64,000 nt of DNA, taken from NCBI RefSeq assembly GCF_022968825.1, contig NZ_JALHKS010000003.1, positions 425,249 through 489,248 on the forward strand, written 5' to 3'. A model generated the notes under the pieces. The model was given only the letters and a program-made list of their open reading frames with translations, did no database searches and had not been told where the DNA came from. Origin of the DNA: Chryseobacterium salipaludis (lineage in GTDB: Bacteria > Bacteroidota > Bacteroidia > Flavobacteriales > Weeksellaceae). Positions 26,008 through 38,773 of the stretch are shown piece by piece (position 1 is the first letter of the stretch; the number at the start of each line of letters is the position of its first letter). The position numbers were made by a program, and so were the translations under genes.

Positions 26008-29000
26008 AAATCGGCTTAGATATAGGAAGTTCATCATTAGGATGGTTTATTAATAAAAATAAAAAGGGAGTTGTGACTTTTGAGACTGGAATGTCTAAAG
26101 GACAATCTGGTGGATATACATCTCCTACCAAAGACCGTAGAGAAGCTCGGTCAAAAAGAAATTTGATTAGAGCTCGAAAATACAGAAAATGGGAATTGTT
26201 AAAAGCTCTGTTGAATGATTATGTCCCCTTGAACGAAGTTGAACTGAGTGAGTGGTGTCGTTATCAGAAAGGAAGGCGAAGAAAATTCCCTGAAAGTGAA
26301 CAATTTTTAAATTGGCTTGCTTGCGATTTTACTTATCAAGGTGGTGAAAAATATAAAAATCCATACGAGTTGAGGGTAAAAGCTTTGGATGAAACTTTGA
26401 GTAAACACGAGTTCGGAAGAGCTTTATATCATTTAGTTCAGAGGAGAGGATATAAAGATATTGGAGAAACCGATCAAGAAACTGAAAAACAAATTCAGAG
26501 AAGAGGTGAAAGTGGATTTCAAAATGCTTTAGATGCAAATAGAACAATTGCAGAAGCATTAGTAACGGAGTTTTTAGATAAAGGCGAACGTGCAAGAAAT
26601 CAGTATCCGTATAGAGAGGAATATAAAAATGAATTAGAAGTTATCTGCAAGTCTCAAGGATTTTCTGTTGGAACGAATGAGAAAGGCGAATACTCGGATG
26701 ATTTCGTGAAGAGTCTTTGGAAAGCAATCATCTGGCAAAGACCCTTAAGAAGCCAAAAAGGAAATATTGGAAAATGTACATTAGAACCCTCAAAACTGCG
26801 ATGTCCTGTTTCACATCCTGCTTTTGAAATTTTCCGTGCATTGCAATTCATAAATACAATTAAATATTTTGATGCGAATAATGAAAAACAAAATTTACGC
26901 TCAGATTTAAGAACGAAATTATTTACTGATTTTTTCTTGAAAAAAGATGGAAATTTTAAGTTTCAGGAAATAAAAAAATTCTTGGATAAACATAGTGGTT
27001 CAGTTTACAAATACAACTATCCGATTAATCCTAATAACAATCAATATGAAACTTCTGTCGCTGGAATGCCTGTATGTAAAAGTCTTGTTGATTTATTTGG
27101 GAATGACGTTCAAAATGCACTTTTGCAGATTGAAAAGTTTCATATTGGTAATGCACCAAAAATGAAAAATGGATATTCAATATATGATATCTGGCATATT
27201 GTCTTTGATTTTGATGAGCAACATTTAGGGAAATTTGCTGTAGAAAAATTAGGCATTGAAAACGTAAGCAGAAAAAGAAAAGGTGAAGATATCTCTATCT
27301 CGCCTTTAGTCGAATTAAAAAGAAAATTTTTACAAGGCTATTCTGATGTCAGTCTGAAGGCTATCTGCAAAATCATTCCCTTTTTAAAAGAGGGATATTT
27401 ATACCATGAAGCTGTGGTACTGGCGAAAATTCCGGAGTTAATGGGTACTGACTGGCAATCATCTAAACAAATAATTGTAGATATTCTGAAAGAAAGCAAT
27501 AAGATTTATCAGGAGAAGACAATAATTAGCTCTATATCAAATAATTTAATTGACAAGCATAAAGGACATACAAGAGCCATGATAGATGGTAGTGAAGAAC
27601 AGGTATTTGCATTTAAAGATTTTTCTTACACGCTTGATGAGGATGATTTTGAAGAAGTTAAAAATGCTTGTATTAGTCATTTCGGGAAAAAAAACTGGGA
27701 GCAGATTAAAAATAAAGATGAAATTATTCAAAAAGTAGGTTTAGAATATCAGGAATATTTCTTCGACCACAAGAGAGCTTACAGAAAGACGGATACACTT
27801 ACAGATATTTTTAAATTATTGTTAAAAGAAAAGAACATCGACTTAATTGGAGAACTTTATCATCATTCCAACCGAGAAAATTTATACAACAAAAACTTGG
27901 AAGTAAACTTCAAAACTGGAGAGAAATATCTGCAAAAGTATAAAAATACAGAAACCGAGATTCTACCGATTCCGTTTATTGATAGCATTAAAAATCCAAT
28001 GTTCAATAAGTCAATGAGTATTGTGAGAAAACTTTTGAATGAATTAATCATAACAGGTGAAATAGACCAGGAAACTGAAATAACTGTCGAACTTGCAAGA
28101 GAACTGAATGACAATAACGTACGAGCTGCCATAGAAAGATATCAAAAGGAAAGAAGAGATAATCGTGAAAAAATCCGAAAATTTTTAGAACAATATAACC
28201 AAGAAGAGAACCGATCAATTAACATAGAAGATAATATTCCTTTGTTTGAACTGTGGACAGAGCAGATTTTTGAAGAGACTGAAGACGAACGCAATAATAA
28301 AATTCTGAACAAAAACAGACTAGATATCCTGCGGGAAAAAGAAGATGTAAAACGTTACGAACTATGGACTGAGCAAAAAGGTCAGTGTATGTACACTGGA
28401 AAAATGATTTCGATTTCACAATTATTTTCAAACGAAATTGATATTGAGCATACTATTCCGAGAAGCATTTTACCAGATAATACATTGGCAAACCAAACAG
28501 TAGCATTTTCAAAATATAACCGAGATATTAAAGGTGCAAAAACTCCTTTTTATTGTGAAAATTATTCTAAAGATACTCCGAACGGAACGAGCATTTCACC
28601 AAGGCTTGACAGTTGGAGAAAACTGCGAGATTATTATAAAATTCAGTATGAATCCCGAAGACGTGCAAAAGGAGCAGAAGATGAAAACACGAAAAATAAA
28701 AGAATTCAAGATAAGCATTACTATAAAATACATTTTGACTATTGGAACGATAAACTAAGTCGTTTTGAAGCGGAAGAAATAAAGGACAGCTGGGCAAGAA
28801 GACAGTTGGTGGATACCCAAATGGTGAGTAAATACGCCAGAGAATATCTAAAGCTTTACTTTAAAAAAGTGGCTGTACAAAAAGGCAGTGTAACGGCAGA
28901 TTTTAGGAAAATATTTGGCTTTCAAGAGCAGGATGAAATAAAAAGCAGAAATAAGCATACACATCACGCAATAGATGCAGCTGTTCTAACTATGATTCCT

Positions 29001-30379
29001 ACCAACAGTAGCTATAGGGAAAAAGTTCTAAAGGAATATTATGCAGCAGTAGAAAACAAAGACAAACGTAAAATTGATGAAATAAGAAAGAAAATGATTC
29101 CTCCTTACTTCAATGTTCAGTCTTTGATAAATGAAATAGAATCTACAACGCTGATTGTGAATTATCAGAAAGATAAAATTCTTCAGCAAACCAGTAAAGT
29201 TGTAAGAAAAAGAGGAGTAATTCAATATGTAAAAAATAAGAATGGCGAATTTGTGTATGATGAAAATGGAGATAAAATCATCAAAAAGGCAAAGGGCGAT
29301 TCTATAAGAAGTACATTATATGCACAAACCTATCTGGGAAAGATACGGGATGTTGAAAGATATGCCGATAACCAACCGCAAAGAGAAAATGATGATTGGA
29401 AATATAAACAGGGCAAGGATGAGTTTATTTTTGTTAAAAGAGAAAATATCTCGAAAGTAAAAGAATCCGATAAACTTATTGAATCCATAATTGATCCTAA
29501 CATACAGCAATTGGTTAAAGATCAGAAAAGCAATGCGGAAATAAAAGACTTCCAAGGAAATATAATTCGTCACGTACGAATAAAAACCAGCACTGGTAGA
29601 GAAGTAAAAGAAAGATTAAATTATCGATCAAAGTATGATTATAAAAATAAGTTTTATTCTGAAGCAGGCTCTGTTCCTTATTCTATTTTAGCGCAGAAAA
29701 TTCATAATGGTGCAATCAAAAGAGAATTGATTCCAATCTCATCTTTTGAAATTGCTAAAGAATTTAAGAAGTATGGCAATTTTGTTATTGAAAATTTTAT
29801 TTCCGAAAAGTATCCTGAGTTTGATCAATGGGATAAAAAACAACTTCTCAAAACCGGTCAAAAAGTAATAGTGCTAAATGAAGATGGTGATTTTGAAAAA
29901 AGACTAAATATAGATTTCCAGCAAAAGAGATTATTTGTAATAAGTCAATTTTCCGAAGGAAGTATTTGGCTGAATTATCATTTAAATGCACAATCAAAAG
30001 ATGAAGTTAAAAAATCAATTGCATTCATCAAAGATGAAAAATTACTAGAATTTGAAAAAGAGTATAATTTGCCGGATATTATTGAGGATGTCAATATTCA
30101 GGATAATAAAAAACGTAGGGAAGACTTTTTGAATCGTAAATTTAGATTTGATACGATTGGAAATAGTTACAGATTATCACGCCTTGTTGAAACAATAGGT
30201 TTGGAAAAAACAAATGAAGTCAAGAAAGAATTGGATAAATATAAAGCAATTCCGTCAACCATTGAAATAGAAGGAGAGACTCCACTTTTAAAAATGGGTA
30301 AGGATAAATGGAATTTTCTCTTTGAAGGAGATGATTTTGGAATTTCACTTGACGGTAAAATTAAGTTTAAATCTAATCC

Positions 30380-30383
<4 letters not shown>
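26001..30383 (+). CDS. cas9: Cas9 endonuclease, type II-C
   Basis: 1460 residues. RuvC-I is IGLDIGSSSLGW with Asp7. The arginine-rich bridge helix follows (RREARSKRNLIRARKYRKWEL). RuvC-II is ITVELAREL with Glu697. The HNH domain holds EIDIEHTIPRS with catalytic His817 and SKYNRDIKG with Asn840. RuvC-III is HTHHAIDAAVL with His988/His989 and Asp992. All nuclease residues are intact. The PAM-interacting C-terminus cannot be read for specificity. The stop overlaps the cas1 start (ATGA). Third positions are very AT-rich, unlike cas1 and cas2, which hints at a separate origin. Confidence 0.97.
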
Positions 30384-31607
<1,224 letters not shown>

Positions 31608-31628
31608 TTTTTTAATTCTATGATTGAA

Positions 31629-31662
31629 AACAACCGCCTGAAATTCAGACGGTTGTTTTTTG
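31629..31662. terminator. Bidirectional terminator between cas2 and the array
   Basis: AACAACCG and CGGTTGTT pair around CTGAA-A-TTCAG, followed by six T on the plus strand and by TTTTC on the minus strand. It can end both the cas mRNA and the array transcript, and it fills most of the 57-bp gap before the first repeat. Confidence 0.75.
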
Positions 31663-31664
31663 AG

Positions 31665-33896
31665 GTTGTGCGATATCCCAAAGATACCAAAGTTTGAAAG
31701 CAATTCACAACTACAACAACGGCGTGAAAACCGGCAAGGAAGTTGTGCGATATCCCAAAGATACCAAAGTTTGAAAGCAATTCACAACGACAATCCAGAT
31801 TTATATCCAACACCGCTCGTTGTGCGATATCCCAAAGATACCAAAGTTTGAAAGCAATTCACAACCTTTGTTTATACTGTTACTAAATCGGTGTCGTTGT
31901 GCGATATCCCAAAGATACCAAAGTTTGAAAGCAATTCACAACAATGCTACGTGCTTGCAGATGAATGGTGAGGTTGTGCGATATCCCAAAGATACCAAAG
32001 TTTGAAAGCAATTCACAACGAACATGCACCCCGTTCACGAGCACATCCGGTTGTGCGATATCCCAAAGATACCAAAGTTTGAAAGCAATTCACAACCTCG
32101 GCTCCTTCATCCCACACGGTATAGATGTTGTGCGATATCCCAAAGATACCAAAGTTTGAAAGCAATTCACAACCGAAGTAACCAATTAAAATTTTTTAAT
32201 TTTGTTGTGCGATATCCCAAAGATACCAAAGTTTGAAAGCAATTCACAACATGGAAGGCAAAGGCCTCGTACCGGTGTAGTTGTGCGATATCCCAAAGAT
32301 ACCAAAGTTTGAAAGCAATTCACAACTGTTCATGCTGGTGGATGCCCGCGAAGCCAGTTGTGCGATATCCCAAAGATACCAAAGTTTGAAAGCAATTCAC
32401 AACCGCGCTGGCTGGCGGGCATCATATCTGCGAGTTGTGCGATATCCCAAAGATACCAAAGTTTGAAAGCAATTCACAACGTATTATCCTGTTTGGTAGT
32501 TAAATTCTTAGTTGTGCGATATCCCAAAGATACCAAAGTTTGAAAGCAATTCACAACGCCGCCACGGGCGAGGGCGTCGCCGCGCTGGTTGTGCGATATC
32601 CCAAAGATACCAAAGTTTGAAAGCAATTCACAACGATCCGGATGGTTACTATGACCCGGAAAAGTTGTGCGATATCCCAAAGATACCAAAGTTTGAAAGC
32701 AATTCACAACGTAAAGATTTTAGGGTTAATATTAGCCGTCGTTGTGCGATATCCCAAAGATACCAAAGTTTGAAAGCAATTCACAACAGATATTGCTTGC
32801 ACTCGTCTGGGAATGCTGTTGTGCGATATCCCAAAGATACCAAAGTTTGAAAGCAATTCACAACAAATGCATCGGGACAAGAAGGAACACAAAAGTTGTG
32901 CGATATCCCAAAGATACCAAAGTTTGAAAGCAATTCACAACCTAAGACCCTCGTTGCTGTCACCGACTGCAGTTGTGCGATATCCCAAAGACACCAAAGT
33001 TTGAAAGCAATTCACAACCAGAACTGGAAACCGAGGGCCGTAAATTATGTTGTGCGATATCCCAAAGATACCAAAGTTTGAAAGCAATTCACAACAATTG
33101 GGTTAAAGAATAACCTGAAGCAGCTGTTGTGCGATATCCCAAAGATACCAAAGTTTGAAAGCAATTCACAACAGCTTGTTCGCAATTTGCTGAAGCGAGA
33201 GAGTTGTGCGATATCCCAAAGATACCAAAGTTTGTAAGCAATTCACAACGCTCCTGCAGCTGCTAAAGAGGATCAGCAGGTTGTGCGATATACCAAAGTT
33301 TGAAAGCAATTCACAACCTATAATCGCTGTCATCATACAGGAACATGGTTGTGCGATATCCCAAAGATACCAAAGTTTGAAAGCAATTCACAACTAATTG
33401 TCCGGATGGTAGATCATCATACGAGTTGTGCGATATCCCAAAGATACCAAAGTTTGAAAGCAATTCACAACCAACAATATAATTTTGTGCGCGATGTAGT
33501 GGTTGTGCGATATCTCAAAGATACCAAAGTTTGAAACAAGCAGTGGCATTAGCCAAGGCGTTCGGCGAAGCCAAAGCAATTCACAACAATGGTTTTGTTG
33601 GCGTGTTGGTCGCTGGTGTTGTGCGATATCTCAAAGATACCAAAGTTTGAAAGCAATTCACAACCCCGGCCATGGAGGAAACCACATCCATACTGTTGTG
33701 CGATATCTCAAAGATACCAAAGTTTGAAACAAGCGGTGGCATGAGGCAGGGCGTTCGGCGAAGCCAAAGCAATTCACAACGAAAAGGGGCTTGCGGACGT
33801 GAAATCACAAGTTGTGCGATATCCCAAAGATACCAAAGTTTGAAACAAGCGATGGCATTAGCCAGGGCGTTCGGCGAAGCCAAAGCAATTCACAAA
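31665..33896 (-). CRISPR. CRISPR array, type II-C, 28 repeats plus one decayed repeat
   Basis: A 47-bp repeat (plus strand begins GTTGTGCGATATCCC, ends GCAATTCACAAC) recurs from 31665 with spacers of 29-30 nt. Repeats 1-24 are near identical: repeat 18 (32972) has one T-to-C change, repeat 21 (33203) one A-to-T, repeat 22 (33280-33317) a 9-bp deletion. Repeats 25 (33502), 27 (33695) and 28 (33811) carry a 39-bp insertion, making them 86 bp. A decayed repeat continues from 33922 to about 33998. The tracrRNA anti-repeats show that crRNAs are read from the minus strand, with repeat sequence GTTGTGAATTGCTTTC at the tracr-pairing end. Each intact repeat contains TTG-N21-TATCTTTG in that orientation, a promoter signature. 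Confidence 0.97.
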
Positions 33897-34110
33897 AGTG
33901 ATGGGCTCATGCTAGAATTGAGTTGTGCGGTATAACAAAGTTTAAATCATCTAATTGCAGCAGCCAATCAGTTCGGCTTTCCCACACCAAATTACAGTGT
34001 GATCTAATTCTGACACAGTCGAAAACAAAGTTAACCCGCTTGCCGTACCCGCCACGATCACCACCTCATCGTATTCCGGTGCTGATGCAAAAAGCCTGCT
34101 TTGTCGAGCT
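33897..34110. other. Decayed array end and short gap
   Basis: 33922-33998 aligns with the insertion-bearing repeats as a degenerate copy. On the minus strand one frame stays open from 34106 to 33940 (contains PEYDEVVIVAGTASG) but has no start, and I cannot assign it. It may be a fragment of a lost gene. Confidence 0.45.
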
Positions 34111-35731
34111 TCACGCCAACCCCTCTTTTCGAATTATCACTTCCAGCTTTTCGGTCAGATGCGTTAAAATCTCATCCATCGCAGCAAGATCCTCCGCACT
34201 GAGGTGACCTACCCTGTCGGAATACCTCAGATGCGAATCGATATGCCGGTGATACATTGGACTGATCTTCGCAAACAGGTACTCCATATTTTCCAGGGAA
34301 GGGTTTGCATAGGTACATAATTTCCAGGTATCCCACGCCGCTGTCCAGGTGGGAAGGTAAGAATAACAGGAAGTGTAGATCAAAAGCCTGAGGGTGCGGA
34401 GATATCCCTGCGCAAAGATCTGAAATACACCGTCGGTATTTTGTTCAGGTAAGTTTTTCCGGAGGTTAAAGTACTGGGCTACCTGTTTTCTTGCAGCTTG
34501 GTAGTAAATGCAAAAATCGCCGTAAGAAGGCCTGTACGGCTGCTCCCAATGAATATCGGAATGAAGGCTGGACGAGGCATATACCCTCTTTTCCGGCACC
34601 ATGATTTGCTGCAGGAACTGCTGATATGAATAGAGCCGTTGTTGCACCGTTATCCGGCGGTGAGCCAAAATGACCACGCCGGCCTGATCCTTCGAGCGCG
34701 CAGCTACAGCCTGTTGTATACTCCGGATCTTCTCATTTCCTATGCCTTGTCCTATGACCAGTAAATAATAGAGGGTGATGCGGCTGTCCGCTTTCGGTGC
34801 ACCAGCCTGAGTCTGATGAAAAAGAAATATTTCTTCCGGTGACGCTGTCTGCACAATGGCCTCAATAATCTGTTGGAGGAAAAAATCTGCCGGCGTGTCA
34901 ACCTTTTCCAGGGGGAATGCAGGATATTCAGACTCGTACCTTTGAATGATAGATTTCAGTTCTTTAAAGCGTGCGCTTATGCATTGGTACAGCTGCGCCT
35001 CTGCTTTTTTAACAGACGCATACAGTTCAATATTTATATAAACTTCGTCGCAACTTTCCGCTGCTTTCAGGGCTGCCTCTAATTTTTTGATTAAAAAGAA
35101 CTGTGTTCCGTTCTCCCGCACAAAGAATCTTCGCATCTCCGGAATGTACGAGATCAAATTATTTATTCTCGTATGCAATGTCTCGTCGGGAAAATAGTCA
35201 CCCATATATAATTGTTCCAGATAGCGCAGATCATGGTCAAAAATGGAGAGGTAGGTGAGATAGGTGCTTATCGGGGAATGCAGGCGATGAAACCGGCTTG
35301 CCTCCGACAGCAGTATATCATGGTCATGATAAAACGATTCTTTATAGTCACCGAACTTCTTTTTAAATACGGCCGCGTTTGCAACTCTGTCGTACCACCC
35401 TGTAAAACCTTCTTTTTGCCAGATTAGAAAGCATGAACGGTAATAACAATACACGAAGGGGATTTCCGACTTCAAAATATCTTTCGATACGATGGATACT
35501 GCTAATACCGATATGCATACGGGTAGTGGTCCGCCGTACCCATTTCGTTCTGCGGAGTGCCTCGGCACCAGCCTGATTTTCGGTAATAATAAGCAAGCGT
35601 TCGCCATTTGGTATAGCATCCGGTATTCGGTAAACGGCAATGATTGAACAGTTACGACCCGCCTGTTGTAACTGGTCTGTCAGGACCCCGTTTTGCAGGC
35701 ATGCGATATTCGACTTGGCAATTGTTTCCAT
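34111..35731 (-). pseudogene. Frameshifted member of an unrecognised paralogous family
   Basis: The N-terminal part (about 105 residues from ATG 35731) and the rest (to 34111) lie in different frames. The switch is near the five-A run at 35413-35417; removing one A joins them into about 540 residues. The protein resembles the products at 50862 and 52477: all share a central PEEIFLFH or LEEVYLFHE segment, a YYLLVI/YYLLAL strand, a HSDIHW/HPEIHW motif and a helical C-terminus. The middle looks like a degenerate nucleotidyltransferase fold and the C-terminus like HEPN, but key motifs are absent. Function unknown. It adjoins the CRISPR array. A sequencing indel is possible. Confidence 0.55.
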
Positions 35732-35875
35732 CTTAATTTGTTTTAGATATTATTAAAACAAATTTGTGGCAGACATTTCAGATATTCAATTCATCATCAG
35801 GATAATTTATCCCCTGTACTGCTGAACCATTCCACGGAGCTAATACAGGTCAGCGAGAGTACCGCTAATTAACCA

Positions 35876-37011
35876 TTACTCCAAATTCAGCTGATAAGAA
35901 ACAGAGCGTCCGCCTCCTGTTTTTAGCAGGGCACCTACTTCACTCATGTGCTGTAAGTCTCTGGTGGCGGTGGCTTTAGAGGTTTTATTCAGGGACATGT
36001 ACTTTTTAGCGGTTAGACCGCCTTCGAAAGAAGTACCTCCCTGGTCCATCATCCTGTTGACCGCTTTATGTTGGCGACTGTTCAGTTCAGCGCTGAACCT
36101 GTTAAAAAAACTTCGCTTTTTTCAGCGTGAACCATACGACCTGTTCAGAATCATGTAACGCATCCTCAAGGAATTCAAAAAAAATACCGTACCCAATCCG
36201 TGATATGCAGGTCACGTTGGGCTTTTTTAAGTTCACTGTAATAACGCTTTTTATCTTTTTCAATCGCTTTGGAAAGGCTCAGAAAGACTGGCATTTTCAG
36301 TTTTTCCACCAACGCTTTTTCAGCCAGAGCCCGGCAAATACCACTATTTCCGTCTTCAAAGGGGTGCAGTGTTTCGAAATACAGATGTACCAGCGACCCA
36401 AAAAGCATGGCTTCGCCTACCCTGCCCAGTTGCTTCTGTCAAAATCATGGTACCAATCGAGGAAACGTGAAATGAGTGCTGGCAAATCACCAGACGGAGG
36501 GCTTCAATGTGAACCATAGAATCACCATACCGGCCCGAGAACACCTGCATCGGTTCCGTACCAGTACGGAAAGCACCGGCACTGATTCCTTTTTCAGCAT
36601 TCATCAGGATATCATGCCACTGCAAAAACAGATCTTCTGTTAAAGCTACATTACTCCTTTTTTGGACCTCAATCATCAGTTGTGCAGTGGCATTGGCTTT
36701 TTTATTACGGGTATTGTGGTGGAAATCATTGATGCCTAAGTTGACCTTCAGTGAGGACATTACAACTTCCCGGCTGAAATACGCGCCTTCGATCTCGGAC
36801 GTTTTCAAGGCTTCTGACAGCATTAATTCTGCAAAAATCTCTTGCTTTGTTTCGGCTGAAAAAGTATGGAGTATTGCGTTGGCTTCCCCAGTCCCAGAGT
36901 AAAGCGCTGCACCATCAGCTGTGGTTCTTCAGTTTGAAAAGTAAAGTGAGGAAATTCGGGAAACTGCCAGCTGTACATATTGAGCCAATTAGCGTTTATA
37001 TTCGACTCCAA
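35876..37011 (-). pseudogene. Decayed Fic-family protein gene (DUF4172-Fic-wHTH)
   Basis: Pieces in three frames together make one Fic protein. The N-terminus NWLNMYSWQFPEFPHFTF (about 37000-36840) is DUF4172. MLSEALKTSEIEGAYFSREVV and ISAGAFRTG (36823-36440) are the Fic core. HPFEDGNSGICRAL (about 36360) is the active-site loop, where the consensus is HPFxDGNGRxxR, so Gly and Arg needed for AMP transfer are changed. A C-terminal winged helix ends GGGRSVSYQLNLE at 35876. Frameshifts near 36840, 36440 and 36160 and the altered loop show the gene is dead. Confidence 0.8.
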
Positions 37012-37205
37012 TATACGAATTTTATGAGCCGAATAAGGAGATTAATCGGCTCAGCAGCCCTAGTGTCATCTTTACCGAACACACCTTTACTCGGCCGGAT
37101 ACGCTCAACGGTGATTCAGAAAGCTTCGAGCATTTATAAAGGCCTGTAAAGCTTTAAATTCCAACTGCTTGCGCACAAGGAAACTGCGCTGTATTATTAT
37201 ATAAT

Positions 37206-37751
37206 TTACAGGAATTTGCGGCTGCCTACCTTTTCCACTCCGCGTTCAGTGATAACCTGCGCTGCATCCAGCATTTTAATAAACCAGATGTAAGGGGTCG
37301 TCAGGTCATAATCAGCCTGCTCCCTATACGGCATAAGCGCAATATAGCAAATTTCATTCAGGAAAAATTCATATTCATCCAGGGTACTGGCCGCGAAGGC
37401 TTTCTCAAAAACCAGCTGGGGATTTTCATATTCTTCTGCGGTGAGCGAAGCCTGCGCCATGACCGGCCACGCTTCCGGCCCTTTCTTTACTTTCCATTGC
37501 TGCTTTTTCAGATTAATCAGATACGCTGCCCTTGCGAAGGATTGCAGCGCTTTATGGAAATCAAAGATCCGGGACGGATTCTCTTTTCCGCAGACCTCGT
37601 CTTTGTGCAGGTAGCGCATCACCTCGCTCAGCATGTCTTTACTGCTGTCCAGTCTATAAAATTCAAAGAAGGCGCTGAACACTTTAAAAGGATCATCTAT
37701 TTCCTCGGTGGCCCAGAAATACGTTTCCAGCCGGACATTTGCCTCTTTCAT
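37206..37751 (-). CDS. Uncharacterised helical protein
   Basis: 181 residues, no signal peptide, mainly helical by residue pattern, rich in aromatic residues (YFWATEEIDDPFKVFSAFFEFYRLD). I do not recognise a family. The gene stands alone on the minus strand upstream of the Fic remnant and diverges from the HTH regulator at 37923. Base composition is like the chromosome, so it is not an obvious recent arrival. Confidence 0.55.
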   Translation of the reverse strand: MKEANVRLETYFWATEEIDDPFKVFSAFFEFYRLDSSKDMLSEVMRYLHKDEVCGKENPSRIFDFHKALQSFARAAYLINLKKQQWKVKKGPEAWPVMAQASLTAEEYENPQLVFEKAFAASTLDEYEFFLNEICYIALMPYREQADYDLTTPYIWFIKMLDAAQVITERGVEKVGSRKFL

Positions 37752-37922
37752 AAGCCATTTTTTTTATTTTATGCTAAGATGTGACGGAAAGTAAAGATAC
37801 TACAAGTTTCTGCAGGATAATATAGCCAGACCGCGGGATATTTTACCTGAATTTCTTACCTTTACCTTTCACACGATTTCATCAAATGGCTTTATCTTTA
37901 CGCCAGTAAAAAGACCACCGCT

Positions 37923-38324
37923 ATGGAACAGAAAATACATCAGGGCCGCAACGTGAAACGCTTCCGGGAAATGCTCGGCATCAAGCAGGAAGCACTGGCA
38001 TTCGATTTAGGCGATGACTGGAACCAGAAGAAAATTTCTTTGCTGGAACAGAAAGAGGTGGTTGAAGATCCATTGTTAAAGAAGATTTCCGAGGTGCTTA
38101 AAATCCCGGTGGAGGCGTTTCAGAATTTTGATGAGGAGCAGGCGATAAATATTATTTCGAATACGTTTAACGATGAAGCGTTCATCGGTAATTCAGGAGG
38201 CACTTACAATATCAATCCATTACAAGAGATGATCAAACTTCACGAGGAAAAGATTGCGTTGTATGAAAGGATGCTGAAGGAGAAGGAGGAGATGATGGGG
38301 AGGTTGGAGAAGCTTATTAAGTAA
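37923..38324 (+). CDS. XRE-type HTH regulator with C-terminal coiled coil
   Basis: 133 residues. The N-terminal helix-turn-helix is NVKRFREMLGIKQEALAFDL with WNQKKISLLEQ as the recognition part, about 10-45. LLKKISEVLKIPVEAFQNF closes the domain. The tail LQEMIKLHEEKIALYERML onward is a Lys/Glu-rich coiled coil, likely for oligomerisation. It may regulate the nearby accessory genes, but no operator was identified. Confidence 0.8.
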   Translation: MEQKIHQGRNVKRFREMLGIKQEALAFDLGDDWNQKKISLLEQKEVVEDPLLKKISEVLKIPVEAFQNFDEEQAINIISNTFNDEAFIGNSGGTYNINPLQEMIKLHEEKIALYERMLKEKEEMMGRLEKLIK

Positions 38325-38506
38325 TTTATATTCAAAAAAAATGAAATTCTACGGACTACCGGATGATTTCTTTTTAAGCAGTTCTTTATTTTGCTTTTGG
38401 AGGCTTTATCTCTGCAGGAGCCGCGGTAACTCTGCCGGTTTTAATATTTCCAGCGGGATTTTCACCACTGGCTTTATTTGTTTAATTGCAGTTTTTGTCA
38501 GTCATG

Positions 38507-38740
38507 TCATATTGTTTTAGGTGGTTTAACCACAGCTGGCTGTCCTTTTTGATCTTGTGATCGTTGAGGATCGCCCTGCGTTGTTTTAGATGGATTTTGA
38601 GGCTTTTGACTTTTTTCTATAACCTTGCAGACATCCTCCCGAAAATTTCTCCAATAGTTTTCGGTATCATCTGGATAACTAATTTTCCCAATTTTTTCAG
38701 GATAATAGTCATTACTGCCATTATACTTATCTGCACTCAT
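38507..38740 (-). CDS. Small hypothetical protein
   Basis: 77 residues, hydrophilic, with a Gln/Pro/Lys-rich C-terminal half and YWRNFREDVCKVIEKSQ in the middle. No family recognised. It lies 33 bp after the hsdR stop on the same strand and could be the last gene of the defence operon or a chance frame. Confidence 0.35.
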   Translation of the reverse strand: MSADKYNGSNDYYPEKIGKISYPDDTENYWRNFREDVCKVIEKSQKPQNPSKTTQGDPQRSQDQKGQPAVVKPPKTI

Positions 38741-38773
38741 AATCAGTGATTAATAACATCAGAACTCATCCAC

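Noticed and set aside
31660..33935. Many short open frames in the CRISPR array repeating CDIPKIPKFESNSQ or NCFQTLVSLGYRTT
   Set aside because: They are translations of the 47-bp repeat and have no start signals or homologous protein features.
33938..34106. Open minus-strand frame containing PEYDEVVIVAGTASG
   Set aside because: No start codon or matching family; it runs into the frame-shifted overlap with the neighbouring gene. Kept only as a possible fragment.
35400..35640. N-terminal extension of the long minus-strand frame starting MPFTEYRMLYQ
   Set aside because: Paralogues match the other frame in this interval, so the extension is a by-product of the frameshift.
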